The position numbers and the translations under genes were made by a program. Of a stretch of DNA of 64,000 nt, positions 9,050 to 17,650 are shown in pieces. The DNA is from Rummeliibacillus sp963792445 (GTDB taxonomy: Bacteria > Bacillota > Bacilli > Bacillales_A > Planococcaceae). The stretch covers positions 248,001 through 312,000 of the forward strand of contig CAWBWO010000002.1 of assembly GCA_963792445.1 (NCBI GenBank). The letters run 5' to 3'. Within the stretch, counting starts at the first letter, position 1. Every line of letters begins with the position of its first letter. The notes beneath the pieces are model-generated. The model saw only the letters and a list, made by a program, of their open reading frames with translations. It was not told the DNA's origin and searched no databases.

Positions 9050-9290
9050 ATAAAAGCGGAGGTGACTCGAATCAAGGAAGATAGCCTAAAAGCGCGACAT
9101 CGTGTCGCAACGGCTATCGGGCCCACATCCTGTGGACCCTGACAAGCACCGGAGTGGATATCATAAAGCGGAGTCGGCTCGACCGAGAGACTGAAGCGAC
9201 CTCGAGGGTCTGGCGCGTGGAGCTGGATAGTGATAAAAGCGAAACGCGCTCTATTCAAGGAAGATATCCAAGTTGACGATATTCTAAAAT
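9050..9290 (+). repeat. GC-rich dispersed repeat element (copy 1)
   Basis: A stretch far richer in GC than its surroundings begins three bases after the spoVS stop codon. It is bounded by two imperfect direct repeats (ATAAAAGCG to TCAAGGAAGATA, 9050-9083 and 9233-9266). Inside is an imperfect hairpin GGG-C-CCACA/TGTGG-A-CCC (9119-9139). The segment 9073-9141 recurs in reverse orientation at 63613-63681. Neither strand looks coding. This is most likely a family of intergenic repeats of unknown function. Confidence 0.7.
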
Positions 9291-9333
9291 AACGACTATC
9301 TGTCATCGAATTTTACGGGATATATAAACGAAA

Positions 9334-9361
9334 ATACCGGATATTGTCCGGTATTTTTTTA
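9334..9361 (+). terminator. terminator downstream of the repeat element
   Basis: ATACCGGA/TCCGGTAT stem with a 5-base loop followed by T7. Likely ends the spoVS transcript. Confidence 0.8.
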
Positions 9362-9544
9362 TGGATTTGAAAGAAAATATACATAGCCCGAACAATTCTC
9401 GTTACAAATTCATGAACAATCATTTCAGTCAAAGGTCTGATTTTATAGCGAAATCTGTTAATAACAATAGTTTCATGTGCATGTTCATGATAAACTTATT
9501 AAGAATAAAAAAGTAAAGACGTTAAACATTAAGGAGTGTTGATT

Positions 9545-11296
9545 ATGTTACATCAGCTTTCATGGAAAGTCGGTGGGCAACAAGGGGAAGGTATTGAAAG
9601 TACCGGAGAAATTTTCTCAACAGCGATGAACCGATTAGGTTACCATTTATATGGATATCGTCACTTCTCTTCCCGTATTAAGGGTGGCCATACGAATAAT
9701 AAAATTAATGTACGTACTTCTACTGTACATACCATTCCAGATGATTTAGATATATTGGTTGCATTTGACCAAGAAACAATAGATGTTAATTACAAAGAAT
9801 TAACAGAAAATGGAGTTATTTTAGCAGATGCTAAATTTAACCCTGTAAAGCCAGAAGACTGCAAAGCTGAGTTATATGTAGTCCCATTTACTGAAATTGC
9901 TACAGAACTTGGCACTTCACTCATGAAAAACATGGTTGCAATCGGTGCAACTGCGGCATTAATGAATCTTGAAGATGGAGTATTCCAAAGTGTAGTCAAT
10001 GAGATTTTCGGCCGAAAAGGTGAAACGGTTGTACAAAAGAATATGGAAGCAATCGCTAAAGGCCATGAAATAATGAATGATCTTTTAAAAAATCAAGTTG
10101 GTAAATTCGAACTTGAACCAGGTGATGGAAATCATCGTTTATTCATGATTGGTAACGAAGCAATTGCTCTTGGTGCACTTGCAGCAGGTGCTCGGTTAAT
10201 GAGCGCTTACCCAATTACACCTGCATCAGAAATTATGGAATATTTGATTAAAAAATTGCCTAAATTTGGCGGTACTGTTATTCAAACAGAAGATGAAATC
10301 GCAGCTGCTACTATGGCAATTGGTGCTAACTACGGTGGTGTCCGTGCATTTACCGCTTCAGCTGGTCCTGGTCTGTCACTAATGATGGAAGCACTTGGTC
10401 TTGCAGGTATGACAGAAACACCTTTAGTTGTTGTCGATACACAACGTGGTGGCCCATCAACTGGTCTACCAACCAAACAGGAACAATCTGATTTGATGGC
10501 GATGCTTTATGGTACACATGGTGAAATTCCAAAGGTTGTAATTGCCCCATCAACTGGTGAAGAAGCATTCTACGATACGATACAAGCATTTAATATCGCA
10601 GATGAATTACAACTACCAGTAATCGTACTTTCAGATTTACAATTATCACTTGGTAAACAAACAGTAGAACCATTTGATTACTCTAAAATTACGATTAACC
10701 GCGGTAAATTAAATATGGATGAACTTCCAGAAATCGAAGATAAACAATACTTTAAACGTTATGAAGTAACAGAAGATGGTATTTCAACTCGAGTTGTTCC
10801 AGGTCAAAAATATGGAATCCACCATGTAACAGGAGTGGAACATAACGAAGAAGGCAAACCTTCTGAAGCTGCAGGAAATCGTAAAGTACAAATGGACAAA
10901 CGTTTCCGTAAATTACAACATGTGCATTTTGATACACCAGTATTTACAGATGCACCAAACGAGGAAGCAGATATACTTTTAGTAGGCTTTGGTTCTACAA
11001 AAGGCGTATTAGAAGAAATACGTCCTATGCTTGACGCAGAAGGAATCAAGACAAATCACGCACATATTCGATTAATTCATCCATTCCCAGTTGAAGAAAT
11101 GAAACCATTAATCGATCATGCGAAAAAAGTTATTGTAGTTGAAAACAATGCAACAGGTCAATTAGCTAATATTATAAAATTAAACATGGGTTACCATGAT
11201 AAAATTGAAAACTTAACAAAATATGACGGTACTCCATTCTTACCAATGGAATTATATGGCCGTGTAAAGGAGTTGCTAACAGATGGTAACATTTAA
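9545..11296 (+). CDS. korA: 2-oxoacid:ferredoxin oxidoreductase, fused gamma-alpha subunit
   Basis: A 583-residue subunit of the enzyme that oxidatively decarboxylates a 2-oxoacid (2-oxoglutarate by family precedent) to its CoA ester, reducing ferredoxin. The N-terminal gamma domain begins WKVGGQQGEGIES. The alpha (pyrimidine-binding) domain has YPITPASEIMEYL, followed by the C-terminal domain. AAGGAG at 9531-9536 fits ATG 9545. The last 14 bases overlap korB, indicating translational coupling. Substrate preference cannot be read with certainty from sequence. Confidence 0.9.
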   Translation: MLHQLSWKVGGQQGEGIESTGEIFSTAMNRLGYHLYGYRHFSSRIKGGHTNNKINVRTSTVHTIPDDLDILVAFDQETIDVNYKELTENGVILADAKFNPVKPEDCKAELYVVPFTEIATELGTSLMKNMVAIGATAALMNLEDGVFQSVVNEIFGRKGETVVQKNMEAIAKGHEIMNDLLKNQVGKFELEPGDGNHRLFMIGNEAIALGALAAGARLMSAYPITPASEIMEYLIKKLPKFGGTVIQTEDEIAAATMAIGANYGGVRAFTASAGPGLSLMMEALGLAGMTETPLVVVDTQRGGPSTGLPTKQEQSDLMAMLYGTHGEIPKVVIAPSTGEEAFYDTIQAFNIADELQLPVIVLSDLQLSLGKQTVEPFDYSKITINRGKLNMDELPEIEDKQYFKRYEVTEDGISTRVVPGQKYGIHHVTGVEHNEEGKPSEAAGNRKVQMDKRFRKLQHVHFDTPVFTDAPNEEADILLVGFGSTKGVLEEIRPMLDAEGIKTNHAHIRLIHPFPVEEMKPLIDHAKKVIVVENNATGQLANIIKLNMGYHDKIENLTKYDGTPFLPMELYGRVKELLTDGNI

Positions 11297-12149
11297 GGAT
11301 TTCCGAAACACTGTAAAACCTAACTGGTGCCCTGGATGTGGTGACTTTTCAGTACAAGCAGCTATTCAACGTGCTGCTGCAAATCTTAATATAGAGCCAC
11401 ATAATCTAGCAGTTGTTTCTGGTATAGGTTGTTCAGGACGAGTAGCAGGATATATTAATTCATATGGTTTACATGGTATTCATGGTCGTGCATTACCAAT
11501 TGCTCAAGGTTTGAAAATGGCCAATCGAGATTTAAATGTCATTGCATCCGGTGGGGATGGCGATGGATTTGCAATCGGAATGGGGCACACAATTCACTCC
11601 ATCCGTCGTAATATCGATATCACTTATATTGTAATGGACAACCAAATCTATGGCTTAACTAAAGGTCAAACTTCACCACGTTCAGCTGCTGGATTTGTAA
11701 CAAAATCAACACCAGGTGGAGCAATTGAACCATCGTTAAAACCATTAGAAGTGGCTCTTTCTTCAGGTGCAACTTTTGTTGCGCAAAGCTTTTCAACGGA
11801 TTTAAAAGAACTAACAGCCATTATCGAAGAAGGTATGAAACACAAGGGCTTCTCATTTATCAATGTATTTAGCCCATGCGTAACATATAACAAAGTCAAC
11901 ACTTATGATTGGTTTAAAGAACATCTCACAAAATTATCAAGCATCGAAGGCTATGATGCTACAAACCGTTCAGAAGCAATGAAAACAGTAATTGAATATG
12001 AAGGACTATTAACTGGTATCATTTATCAAAATGATGATGAACCTTCATATCAAGAAAAAGTAGTAGGCTATCATAAAGAACCGCTAAACAAAGCTGATAT
12101 TATGATAAAAGAAGAAGAATTAAATGAATTAATGAAAGAATTTATGTAA
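11283..12149 (+). CDS. korB: 2-oxoacid:ferredoxin oxidoreductase, beta subunit
   Basis: A 288-residue thiamine-diphosphate-binding partner of KorA. It shows the cysteine motif WCPGCG and IGCSG, and the ThDP site GGDGDGFAIGMGH with a downstream MDN. It starts inside the end of korA (14-base overlap). Two proteins of this type form the compact Bacillus-style oxidoreductase. A terminator follows. Confidence 0.92.
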   Translation: MVTFKDFRNTVKPNWCPGCGDFSVQAAIQRAAANLNIEPHNLAVVSGIGCSGRVAGYINSYGLHGIHGRALPIAQGLKMANRDLNVIASGGDGDGFAIGMGHTIHSIRRNIDITYIVMDNQIYGLTKGQTSPRSAAGFVTKSTPGGAIEPSLKPLEVALSSGATFVAQSFSTDLKELTAIIEEGMKHKGFSFINVFSPCVTYNKVNTYDWFKEHLTKLSSIEGYDATNRSEAMKTVIEYEGLLTGIIYQNDDEPSYQEKVVGYHKEPLNKADIMIKEEELNELMKEFM

Positions 12150-12181
12150 TTCGAATTCGTTTCAATTGATTCATGATAAAA

Positions 12182-12216
12182 AGTCGCCCATTCTTATATT
12201 TTGGGCGATTTTTTTA
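12182..12216 (+). terminator. terminator after korB
   Basis: TCGCCCA/TGGGCGA stem followed by T7. Confidence 0.85.
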
Positions 12217-12267
12217 CTTATATTTTGTTATGATTATGGCGAATATAAAACATTTAACTCTCTTATC

Positions 12268-12297
12268 TTGTAGGATTGCACTATTTTTCAGTATAAT
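12268..12297 (+). promoter_or_regulatory. sigma-A promoter of miaB
   Basis: TTGTAG (12268-12273), 18-base spacer, TATAAT (12292-12297), 35 bases before the miaB start. Confidence 0.55.
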
Positions 12298-12332
12298 AGG
12301 AAAATGGGTATCCGTACGAAAGGAGTTTACCG

Positions 12333-13874
12333 ATGAACGAAGAACAACGACTTGATAGTCAACAAGCAATAAATACTAAGTCTTCTAAAATAGAAAAAGA
12401 CTATAGCAAATACTTTCAATCAACCTATACGCAGCCTTCCTTAAAAGAAGCGAAGAAACGTGGTAAAGAAGAAATAAAATATCATAAGGATTTTAAAATT
12501 AATCAACAATACATGGGGATGGGAACAGGTCGCAAATTTTTGATTCGTACTTACGGTTGCCAAATGAACGAGCATGATACAGAAGTGATGGCTGGTATTT
12601 TCATGCAATTGGGATATGAACCAACAGAAGATGTTGAAGAAGCAAATGTGATCTTAATGAATACATGTGCAATTCGTGAAAATGCTGAAAACCGAGTATT
12701 TGGTGAATTGGGCCATTTAAAACCATTAAAACTAAGAAATCCAGATTTACTTATTGGTGTTTGTGGCTGTATGTCCCAAGAAGAAGCAGTTGTAAAGAAA
12801 ATATTGAAAACCTATAACCAAGTGGATATGATCTTTGGAACGCATAATATACATCGTTTACCGGAAATTTTGAACGAAGCATATCTATCGAAAGAAATGG
12901 TAATCGAAGTATGGTCTAAGGAAGGAGACGTCATTGAAAACCTTCCAAAAGTACGTAAAGGCAATACAAAAGCATGGGTTAATATTATGTATGGTTGCGA
13001 TAAGTTTTGTACGTATTGTATTGTTCCGTATACACGTGGTAAAGAACGTAGTCGACAACCAGAAGATATCATTCAAGAAGTTCGCAGTTTAGCGGCTCAA
13101 GGCTATCAGGAAATCACTTTGCTTGGTCAAAATGTCAATGCATACGGTAAAGACTTTGAAGATCAAAATTATCGATTAGGTAATTTAATGGATGATTTAC
13201 GTAAAATTAATATCCCTCGTATTCGATTCACAACAAGTCATCCGAGAGATTTCGATGATCACTTAATTGAAGTGTTAGCGAAAAAAGGGAATTTAGTGGA
13301 ACATATTCATTTACCGATTCAATCTGGATCGAATGAAATGTTGAAAATTATGGCACGTAAATATACACGTGAAAGCTATTTAGAATTGGTGAAAAAAATT
13401 CGCAAAGCAATACCCGATGTTGCACTAACGACTGATATTATTGTAGGTTTCCCAAATGAAACAGAAGCACAATTTGAAGAAACACTTTCGTTATATAAAG
13501 AAGTAGGATTTGAGATGGCCTATACGTATGTATATTCTCCACGTGAAGGAACACCAGCAGCAAAGATGGTAGACAATGTACCATTAGAAGTAAAAAAAGA
13601 GCGATTACAACGTTTAAATGATGTTGTAAATGAATACTGTGGACAAGCTTTAAAGAAATACGATGGTCAAATCGTTGAAGTTTTAGTTGAAGGTGAAAGC
13701 AAAAGGAATCCAGAAGTTTTGGCTGGATATACAAGAAAAAATAAACTTGTTAACTTCGTAGCACCGAATGAAGTGATTGGAAAATTGGTGAAAGTGAAAA
13801 TAACTGAAGCAAAAACCTGGTCATTACAAGGTGAATTTATAGAAGTAGTATCAAATCAAGAGGTGAATGTATAA
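12333..13874 (+). CDS. miaB: tRNA-2-methylthio-N6-dimethylallyladenosine synthase
   Basis: A 513-residue radical-SAM methylthiotransferase that modifies A37 of tRNAs after MiaA has added the isopentenyl group. The N-terminal UPF0004 domain carries its cysteines (TYGCQMNEHD, NTCAIRENAENR, GCMSQEE). The radical SAM triad is CDKFCTYC, and a TRAM domain closes the protein. Start ATG 12333 follows AAAGGAG. The stop overlaps the start of ymcA by one base. miaA is at 27868. Confidence 0.96.
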   Translation: MNEEQRLDSQQAINTKSSKIEKDYSKYFQSTYTQPSLKEAKKRGKEEIKYHKDFKINQQYMGMGTGRKFLIRTYGCQMNEHDTEVMAGIFMQLGYEPTEDVEEANVILMNTCAIRENAENRVFGELGHLKPLKLRNPDLLIGVCGCMSQEEAVVKKILKTYNQVDMIFGTHNIHRLPEILNEAYLSKEMVIEVWSKEGDVIENLPKVRKGNTKAWVNIMYGCDKFCTYCIVPYTRGKERSRQPEDIIQEVRSLAAQGYQEITLLGQNVNAYGKDFEDQNYRLGNLMDDLRKINIPRIRFTTSHPRDFDDHLIEVLAKKGNLVEHIHLPIQSGSNEMLKIMARKYTRESYLELVKKIRKAIPDVALTTDIIVGFPNETEAQFEETLSLYKEVGFEMAYTYVYSPREGTPAAKMVDNVPLEVKKERLQRLNDVVNEYCGQALKKYDGQIVEVLVEGESKRNPEVLAGYTRKNKLVNFVAPNEVIGKLVKVKITEAKTWSLQGEFIEVVSNQEVNV

Positions 13875-14308
13875 TGGCAGAAGTATTTACAAAAGACGAT
13901 ATTATTGAAAAAGCGCATGAAATTGCACACATGATTGCTAATACCGAAGAAGTTGAATTCTTCAAACGAGCAGAAGCTCAAATCAATGAAAATCAATTTG
14001 TTCGTGAAAAAATCGCAAGTTTAAAAAGCTTACAAAAACAAGCTGTAAACTTCCAACATTACGGAAAAGAAAAAGCATTAAAGTTAATCGAAGAAAAAAT
14101 AGAGAAAATCGAAGAAGAAATCGATTCTTTACCAATTGTTGTAGAATTCAAACAATCACAAGGCGATGTTAATGATCTACTCCAACTTGTATCAAACACA
14201 ATTGCAAATAATGTGACAGATGAAATTGTCGAATCAACTGGTGGCGATGTGTTACGTGGTGAAACAGGATCAAAAGTGCGCAACTCTGAACCAGGAAGTT
14301 GTTCATAA
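13874..14308 (+). CDS. ymcA: RicA (YmcA), RNase Y regulator
   Basis: A 144-residue helical protein, the RicA subunit of the RicA-RicF-RicT (YmcA-YlbF-YaaT) complex that binds Fe-S clusters and directs RNase Y processing, with effects on competence, biofilm and sporulation. Length and the acidic helical profile fit the family, and the C-terminus ends in a Cys-containing tail (GSCS). The ATG shares a base with the miaB stop, so the two genes are co-translated. Confidence 0.92.
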   Translation: MAEVFTKDDIIEKAHEIAHMIANTEEVEFFKRAEAQINENQFVREKIASLKSLQKQAVNFQHYGKEKALKLIEEKIEKIEEEIDSLPIVVEFKQSQGDVNDLLQLVSNTIANNVTDEIVESTGGDVLRGETGSKVRNSEPGSCS

Positions 14309-14326
14309 TACCGTGATTAAATAATT

Positions 14327-14376
14327 AAAGGAAAGTTCCCAGAGAGTATTCATACCCAGGGAACTTTCCTTTTTTA
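14327..14376 (+). terminator. strong terminator after ymcA
   Basis: A 14-bp stem AAAGGAAAGTTCCC/GGGAACTTTCCTTT followed by T residues. Confidence 0.9.
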
Positions 14377-14460
14377 ATTCAATCGATTTTCTTTTTAGAT
14401 TTAGGCACCCACTAGGCAGATGTCGCATATGATGTGGTGAACGGAAGCAAAGGAGGAATT

Positions 14461-15051
14461 ATGCTGAAACAGTTTCGTCATATTGTGACAAAAGCAGTGG
14501 TTGCGAAGGGGAAAAAGAGAACGGAATGCAGTGAAACACTAAGTCCAACTAATAGACCGTCAAGTATCTTAGGTTGTTGGGTAATCAATCATACTTATTC
14601 AGCACACAAAAATGGAAAATTTGTCGAAGTATCAGGTAAGTACGATATTAATGTATGGTATGCATACAACAATCATTCCAAAACTGCAGTATTTTCTGAA
14701 TCTATTCCATATCGTGAAAGAATCAAACTGCATTATCGTGATGGAGAGGCTACAGGGAAAGAAGAAGTGCATATTCGGGTAATACAACATCCGAATTGCA
14801 TTGAAGCGGTGATTTCACCAGATGGAGAGCATTTTAATATCAAAATTGAAAGGGAATTATTAGCGGAAGTGGTAGGAGAAACAACTATTTGTATCAATAT
14901 ACATCCAATTGATTTTGAAGAGGAGTGGGATTTTGAAGACGAAAGTTCATCCACATCTCAAGCATTAGGTTCATCAAGTTCATCAAGTTCGTCTTCGTCA
15001 TCATCATCCTCAGATCTATCTAGTTTTGAATCATCATCATTCCATAAATAA
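14461..15051 (+). CDS. cotE: Outer spore coat morphogenetic protein CotE with polyserine tail
   Basis: A 196-residue CotE homologue, which recruits outer coat proteins around the forespore. The conserved core is clear (ITKAVVAKGKK, RPSSILGCWVINH, YDINVWYAY, LAEVVGETT). AAAGGAGG sets ATG 14461; an upstream in-frame GTG at 14434 is not supported. The acidic end seen in Bacillus CotE is replaced by a short acidic stretch, then 14 consecutive serines and DLSSFESSSFHK. The serine codons (TCA, AGT, TCG, TCT, TCC) form a microsatellite-like tract at 14972-15013. Neighbours ymcA-cotE match the Bacillus order. Confidence 0.92.
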   Translation: MLKQFRHIVTKAVVAKGKKRTECSETLSPTNRPSSILGCWVINHTYSAHKNGKFVEVSGKYDINVWYAYNNHSKTAVFSESIPYRERIKLHYRDGEATGKEEVHIRVIQHPNCIEAVISPDGEHFNIKIERELLAEVVGETTICINIHPIDFEEEWDFEDESSSTSQALGSSSSSSSSSSSSSSDLSSFESSSFHK

Positions 15052-15052
15052 G

Positions 15053-15087
15053 CAAAAAAAGTCGGGAGCTTTACACCGACTTTTTTT
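15053..15087 (+). terminator. terminator after cotE
   Basis: A7-GTCGG/CCGAC-T7 hairpin, usable in both directions. Confidence 0.8.
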
Positions 15088-15163
15088 GCATGGGTAAAGC
15101 ATTCATAGGGAATATAAAATAGAACTGTTAAATAACACGATAAATTTTTTTTCTAAAATAAGA

Positions 15164-15192
15164 TTGATTTGAGAAAATTTTTTCCTTATAAT
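15164..15192 (+). promoter_or_regulatory. gntP promoter with embedded candidate operator
   Basis: TTGATT (15164-15169), 17-base spacer, TATAAT (15187-15192). The spacer holds GAAAATTTTTTC (15173-15184), a motif also found upstream of the regulator/gnd pair and of gntK. A partial catabolite-responsive element, TGAAAATGCTTACA (15201-15214), follows the -10; it differs from the cre consensus at the central C of its CG step. Confidence 0.6.
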
Positions 15193-15259
15193 AAAGCTTA
15201 TGAAAATGCTTACATGAATTTAAGAGCGAATAATCCACATATAAAAAGGAGATTTAAAA

Positions 15260-16588
15260 ATGGACGCATACTTATTAATCATCACAATATTAGCGATTGC
15301 CATTGTAATAGTTGCTGTATCAGTCTTTAAATGGCATGCATTTATTAGTTTATTAATTGCTAGTCTATTTCTTGCCATCTTCACTGGTATGAACTTAGAT
15401 GAAATTGTAAAAGCCTATGAAACAGGTGTCGGAGGTACGCTTGGACACTTAATTGGTATCATTGCATTAGGTGCCATTTTAGGAAAAATGCTTGCTGAGT
15501 CAGGTGCAGGCCTACGAATTGCCAATTTCTTTATCAAAGTTTTTGGTGAAAAGAAATTACCATGGGCAATGTTCTTTTCAGGATTCGTAATTGGTATTCC
15601 CGTTTTCTTCGAAGTAGGTATATTAATCTTACTTCCACTTGTCATCTCAATTCAAAAAGCTTCAAAGAAAAATATCTTATTGATTGCTTTACCAGCCATT
15701 GCTGGATTATCCATTGTACATGGTTTAGTTCCACCGCACCCTGGAGCTGTTGCTGCAATCGGAATTTATAATGCTAATTTAGGAAGAGTACTTCTTTATT
15801 CATTGATTATTGCGATTCCAGCAGGTATTATTGGTGGACCACTTTTTGCAAAATTTATTAGCAAACGTGTTACGCCTGCAGAAGAACCTGAATTTATACA
15901 TGTAGAAGAAAAAGCAGAAGATCAAATGCCAAGCACATTTATCTCATTCTTCTCTATTTTACTACCAGTTCTATTAATGGTTCTTGGAACAATAGCACCT
16001 TATATGCATCTAGGTAAATCACTTGAAAGTGTATTTACATTCATAGGAAGTCCATTGATTGCATTACTTATTTCTGTATTCTCAGCTTATTATTTCCTTG
16101 GTTTCCGTCTAGGACAAGATAAAAAAGCGATTAAGAAATTTACAGAAGATTGTTTAGTGCCAGTTGGTTCGATTGTATTAATTATTGGCGCTGGTGGCGG
16201 ATTTAAACAAATATTAATTGATAGTGGAGTTGGCGATACGATCGGTCATTTAGCACAAAACTTCTCCGTATCCCCATTAGTATTGGCGTTTGTTATTGCA
16301 GGATTAATCCGAATCGCAACTGGTTCTGCTACTGTAGCACTTACTACAGCTGCTGGGATTGTATCTCCGATTATTGCGAATATGTCAGGAGTGAACTTAG
16401 AACTTCTTGTAATCGTTACAGGAGCTGGTTCATTAATGTTCTCACATGTTAATGATGCAGGATTCTGGATGGTCAAAGAATATTTAGGGTTGTCTATTAA
16501 TGAAACGTTCAAAACGTGGACTGCATTAGAAACAATTCTTTCATTCGTAGCATTCGTGTGTGCATTAATTGTGGATGCAATTATTTAA
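15260..16588 (+). CDS. gntP: Gluconate permease (GntP family)
   Basis: A 442-residue polytopic membrane protein with about 12-14 hydrophobic helices of the GntP/GntT gluconate:H+ symporter family. Characteristic segments include ISLLIASLFLAIFTGM, GIPVFFEVGILILLPL, VPPHPGAVAA, GSATVALTTAAGI and MFSHVNDAGFWM. Start ATG 15260 follows AAAAGGAG. The neighbouring regulator, 6-phosphogluconate dehydrogenase and gluconokinase strongly support gluconate as the substrate. Confidence 0.93.
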   Translation: MDAYLLIITILAIAIVIVAVSVFKWHAFISLLIASLFLAIFTGMNLDEIVKAYETGVGGTLGHLIGIIALGAILGKMLAESGAGLRIANFFIKVFGEKKLPWAMFFSGFVIGIPVFFEVGILILLPLVISIQKASKKNILLIALPAIAGLSIVHGLVPPHPGAVAAIGIYNANLGRVLLYSLIIAIPAGIIGGPLFAKFISKRVTPAEEPEFIHVEEKAEDQMPSTFISFFSILLPVLLMVLGTIAPYMHLGKSLESVFTFIGSPLIALLISVFSAYYFLGFRLGQDKKAIKKFTEDCLVPVGSIVLIIGAGGGFKQILIDSGVGDTIGHLAQNFSVSPLVLAFVIAGLIRIATGSATVALTTAAGIVSPIIANMSGVNLELLVIVTGAGSLMFSHVNDAGFWMVKEYLGLSINETFKTWTALETILSFVAFVCALIVDAII

Positions 16589-16618
16589 TAATAAACAGGA
16601 TTAATGATTAAAAGAGAT

Positions 16619-16659
16619 GGAGAAGATTTTGTATAGAACACAAAGTCTTCTCCTTTTCC
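16619..16659. terminator. bidirectional terminator between gntP and the RpiR regulator
   Basis: GGAGAAGA/TCTTCTCC stem with partial extension into the loop and T-rich flank. It serves the two convergent genes. Confidence 0.75.
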
Positions 16660-16660
16660 T

Positions 16661-17506
16661 TTATACGCGTGTTTTTGAAATAGCGTGTCGCATTTTTTCA
16701 AGTGAATGTTTTGCATCGTCTTTATGCTGTAGCATCGTGTTCACATATAGTGCATCAATGATACTTAGTTGACCGATTCTTGATGACAATGCTTCTGAAC
16801 GATATTCAGTTTCTTCTGAACTTGTATAAAGCGCAACATCTGCTATTTGACTAATTGGCGATTTAGGGTAACCCGTAATTGCAATGATTGAAGCACCATT
16901 TTCCTTCACTGTTTTGGAAATTTGTAATGTATCACGATTACGACCAGAATGTGAAATCACCACAGCTAAATCATCATCTGAAAGTTGTGAAGCAGACATT
17001 AATTGAAAATGGGAATCGATAAATGCAAAACATTTAACACCTGTACGCACAAATTTATGATAAGCATCCATAGCAACGACAGAAGAACCGCCAGTACCAA
17101 AAAAATAAATGTTCTTCGCATGATTCATCAAAGTAACGGCTTTTTTAATGGATGATTCATCTAAAATATGCATTGTATTTTCAAGGGTTTGGATATTCGA
17201 TTTGAAAATCTTTTCAAACACTGTTTTTGCATCGTCATCTTCTGATATTTCTTCATGAATTTGTTTTATCGGCAAAATGGCTTCAGAAGCTAATGCAATT
17301 TTCATCGCCTGATAGCCTTTAAAACCTAAGCGCTTACAAAATCGGAAAACAGTAGCATCAGCTATATTTAAATCAGCGGAAACTTCATTGATTGTTTTAT
17401 TAACAATATGAGAAGGATTTTCTTGAATATAATCTGCAATTTTCTTTTCTTTTTCGCTTAGACGAGGATAAAGAGAATTTATTTTCTTAATCGTGTTTTG
17501 AGTCAT
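16661..17506 (-). CDS. RpiR/MurR-family transcriptional regulator of gluconate genes
   Basis: A 281-residue regulator with an N-terminal HTH_6 domain (LSEKEKKIADYIQENP to DATVFRFCKRLGFKGYQ) and a C-terminal SIS sugar-phosphate-binding domain (IYFFGTGGSS, VVISHSGRNRDT). ATG 17506 is preferred because GAAAGGA lies 8 bases upstream; a longer frame to 17560 lacks one. It is convergent with gntP and divergent from gnd. RpiR proteins bind phosphosugars, so a 6-phosphogluconate-type effector is a reasonable inference. B. subtilis uses a GntR-type repressor instead. Confidence 0.85.
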   Translation of the reverse strand: MTQNTIKKINSLYPRLSEKEKKIADYIQENPSHIVNKTINEVSADLNIADATVFRFCKRLGFKGYQAMKIALASEAILPIKQIHEEISEDDDAKTVFEKIFKSNIQTLENTMHILDESSIKKAVTLMNHAKNIYFFGTGGSSVVAMDAYHKFVRTGVKCFAFIDSHFQLMSASQLSDDDLAVVISHSGRNRDTLQISKTVKENGASIIAITGYPKSPISQIADVALYTSSEETEYRSEALSSRIGQLSIIDALYVNTMLQHKDDAKHSLEKMRHAISKTRV

Positions 17507-17540
17507 GAATGGATTCCTTTCAAATAATAATCGTATCGAT

Positions 17541-17614
17541 AGTATAGCATAATATATCAAAAGAAAATTTTTTTCGTAATTAATATGTTAAAATGAAATT
17601 ATTTTTAGTATAAT
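17541..17614. promoter_or_regulatory. divergent promoter region rpiR/gnd with candidate operator
   Basis: For the minus-strand regulator an extended -10 TGCTATACT covers 17541-17549. For gnd a TATAAT lies at 17609-17614. GAAAATTTTTTTC at 17563-17575 covers the minus-strand -35 position and matches the motif in the gntP promoter and upstream of gntK. Autoregulation plus control of gnd is inferred. Confidence 0.5.
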
Positions 17615-17650
17615 ATTTATAAAGTAAGCAAAACAAAGAGGAGCGTTCTT

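Noticed and set aside
9410..9490. Inverted repeat TCATGAACA/TGTTCATGA upstream of korA
   Set aside because: The two 9-mers are 63 bases apart in AT-rich sequence; no supporting second copy was found, so it is not called as an operator.
12173..12355. 60-codon ORF between korB and miaB
   Set aside because: It contains the korB terminator and the miaB promoter, lacks a ribosome site and overlaps the miaB start.
15201..15214. Catabolite-responsive element at gntP
   Set aside because: Thirteen of fourteen positions fit, but the central CG step is changed; noted within the promoter entry only.
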